Shown: piece by piece, positions 62,668-64,000 of the stretch
Position numbering within the stretch: position 1 is the first letter of the stretch
Layout: each line of letters opens with the position of its first letter
Source of the DNA: Diphasiastrum complanatum
Taxonomy: Eukaryota > Streptophyta > Lycopodiopsida > Lycopodiales > Lycopodiaceae
DNA length: 64,000 bases
Direction: 5' to 3'
Assembly (NCBI GenBank): GCA_029204225.1
Contig: CM055101.1
Coordinates: 60,653,340-60,717,339 of the forward strand
The notes under the pieces: generated by a model
What the model saw: only the letters and a program-made list of their open reading frames with translations
Told to the model about the DNA's origin: nothing
Databases searched by the model: none
Translations under genes and position numbers: made by a program

Positions 62668-64000
62668 AAGGCTTACAAAGATTGGAGAACATGGAGAAGG
62701 GCTACCTTTCGTCGAAATTTCGGATTGGATTATTGGAATTCTCTTCCAAGGTGGATAGCAAGGGTGCAAGTGGGTGTACTATCCTGGCTTCAACTTGCAT
62801 GTTGCTAAGATCCATTACTCTTAGGATTCTTTGTGGTTTTATGGAGAAATGTCCTTGAAAGCCAATTTGAAACACTTTTTTAGAGCTTTTTCTTGTGTAG
62901 ATCAAATCTTTGGTAGATCTGAATTTTCCAGTAGATGAACTTTCGTTTTAGGGTTCATTAATGATGAAATTAATGATGCATGCCGGTTCTTTTCAATGAT
63001 TTATGATTCTAGGCTATGTTTTGTTCTAAATTACTTGGTTTTTCATGCTTTTTGGCACAAAGTAGATAGTAAGAACCAAAATCCAGCAAGATCAGACCAA
63101 TTAGATAATTATAATTCTGTAAATTGGTTTGCATGTGTTAGAGAAAGAGTCGTATGTCTTGAATTTCCATTTTATTGTGATGAAAAAATCGGAAAATAGT
63201 AAAAAATCATCAGTTTTGCTTGTTTTTTCATAAAGTTGGATAGTAGGTGGCTCTAAAACACCACGTAGAGCTTGTAAAGAGGTGGATCAAAGTCTTTTGA
63301 AGCTTTCTCTGAAGTTAGAACCAAGAATTCCAGCAATTGAACTTGGAGGAAGTAAAAAAAGTTCAAAAAATGACAATTTTTGGTGATTTTTGGGGGATGA
63401 GTCTTTCCAAATCCATAAGGAGATCATTCTAAAATTATTTACAACATGATTAGCAATCCTTTTTACCTTCCCAACAAGCTATCCGACCTGTAAAATGATG
63501 GTCGGTGGCTTATGCACCATCTCCATCAAGTTTGAAGCTATTTTGACACCTACAAATCAAGGAATCAGCCTATACTGCATCTTAGGATCAGTATGAATGC
63601 TTCATGGAAGTCTAATTGATTGTTTAAGACTGTTGGTAGCATCAATTTTGGGTTAGGATGGGGCGTTTGCACATTTTTGCATGTTTGTGTCTTGTGAAAA
63701 TGCGCCCTACTACAAATTTTATGACACTCTGATCTCGTACGTGTGAAGCCTAGGTGGCAGGCTGATGTGGCAAGCATCTTGTTCACTTGGTCTCCCTCTG
63801 TACTGAGCTTTACAACACCCAATTTGGTGTCCCGTAGCCAAAGTTATGATCATCTGAAGTTTTGTAGTTTTGTGAGTAAAATTGGCAAAATTTGAAATTG
63901 TTCCAATTGCATGCTAGTCATTTCCCTAATTTGTAGTATTGTGCTTGCATGGATTAGTTGCATGCTGATTAGTTGCTTTCCATGCCAGTTTGACATTGGG
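62668..64000 (+). other. D-family leader (D3), runs off the window
   Basis: 62668-62900 matches 16469-16690 and 63565-64000 matches 16722-17180 and on; the 660 bp between are absent from D1. Noncoding, with no conserved frame. Confidence 0.7.

Overview
The window is nuclear DNA from a land plant, probably a flowering plant with a large repeat-filled genome. The evidence is a set of plant-type Ty1/copia and Ty3/gypsy retrotransposons primed by initiator tRNA-Met (primer sites TGGTATCAGAGC), a CACTA (En/Spm) transposon with a TNP2 transposase, long (CT)n/(GA)n tracts, and fragments resembling plant LARP1 and centromeric histone H3. I cannot name the species. No intact host gene is visible; nearly everything is nested, truncated or chimeric mobile DNA.

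Layout. 1-1343: fragment of a CACTA element (copy A, plus strand). 1406-6020: nearly complete copia element (A1) with matching LTRs and a target-site duplication. 6162-9061: LTR fragment, then a long retrotransposon leader (repeat X1). 9062-17815: a segment that appears inverted in place; it carries the TNP2 C-terminus, the CACTA 3' subterminal repeats, repeat X2, a copia integrase fragment and a D-family LTR with primer site and leader. 17816-23098: rest of that CACTA element (copy B) with a captured LARP1 fragment. 23098-28413: copia-B fragment joined to copia-A2, which holds a nested solo LTR. 28676-35005: gypsy LTR, gag and protease, broken by a copia-B fragment. 35008-42438: copia-A3 split by copia-C (37434-41246), which itself carries a TRIM-like piece with a tRNA-like sequence. 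42439-45018: X/D-family leader and LTR end. 45228-47451: two divergent coding regions, one unrecognised (about 430 codons) and one CENH3-like, around a compact bidirectional promoter-like interval. 47452-50640: retrotransposon leader, X4 and a gag fragment. 51096-58534: CACTA copy C, colinear with copy B after the inversion is undone, again with LARP1. 58873-62470: copia-like LTR fused to a chromodomain gypsy integrase and its 3' LTR. 62471-64000: D-family LTR end and leader.

The window reads as a record of nested insertion, duplication, inversion and fusion. Copies B and C are duplicates of one composite unit (CACTA + LARP1 + copia-B LTR), so each junction can be checked against its partner. 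The most unusual items are the CENH3-like reading frame directly before a retrotransposon primer site, the unrecognised gene opposite it, the LARP1 capture, the 144-bp LTR carrying a tRNA-like fold between two primer sites, and the inversion whose two original junctions both survive elsewhere in the window.

Coordinates of retrotransposon boundaries marked by TG...CA ends, primer sites and target duplications are base-level readings; boundaries of diverged noncoding repeats are approximate.
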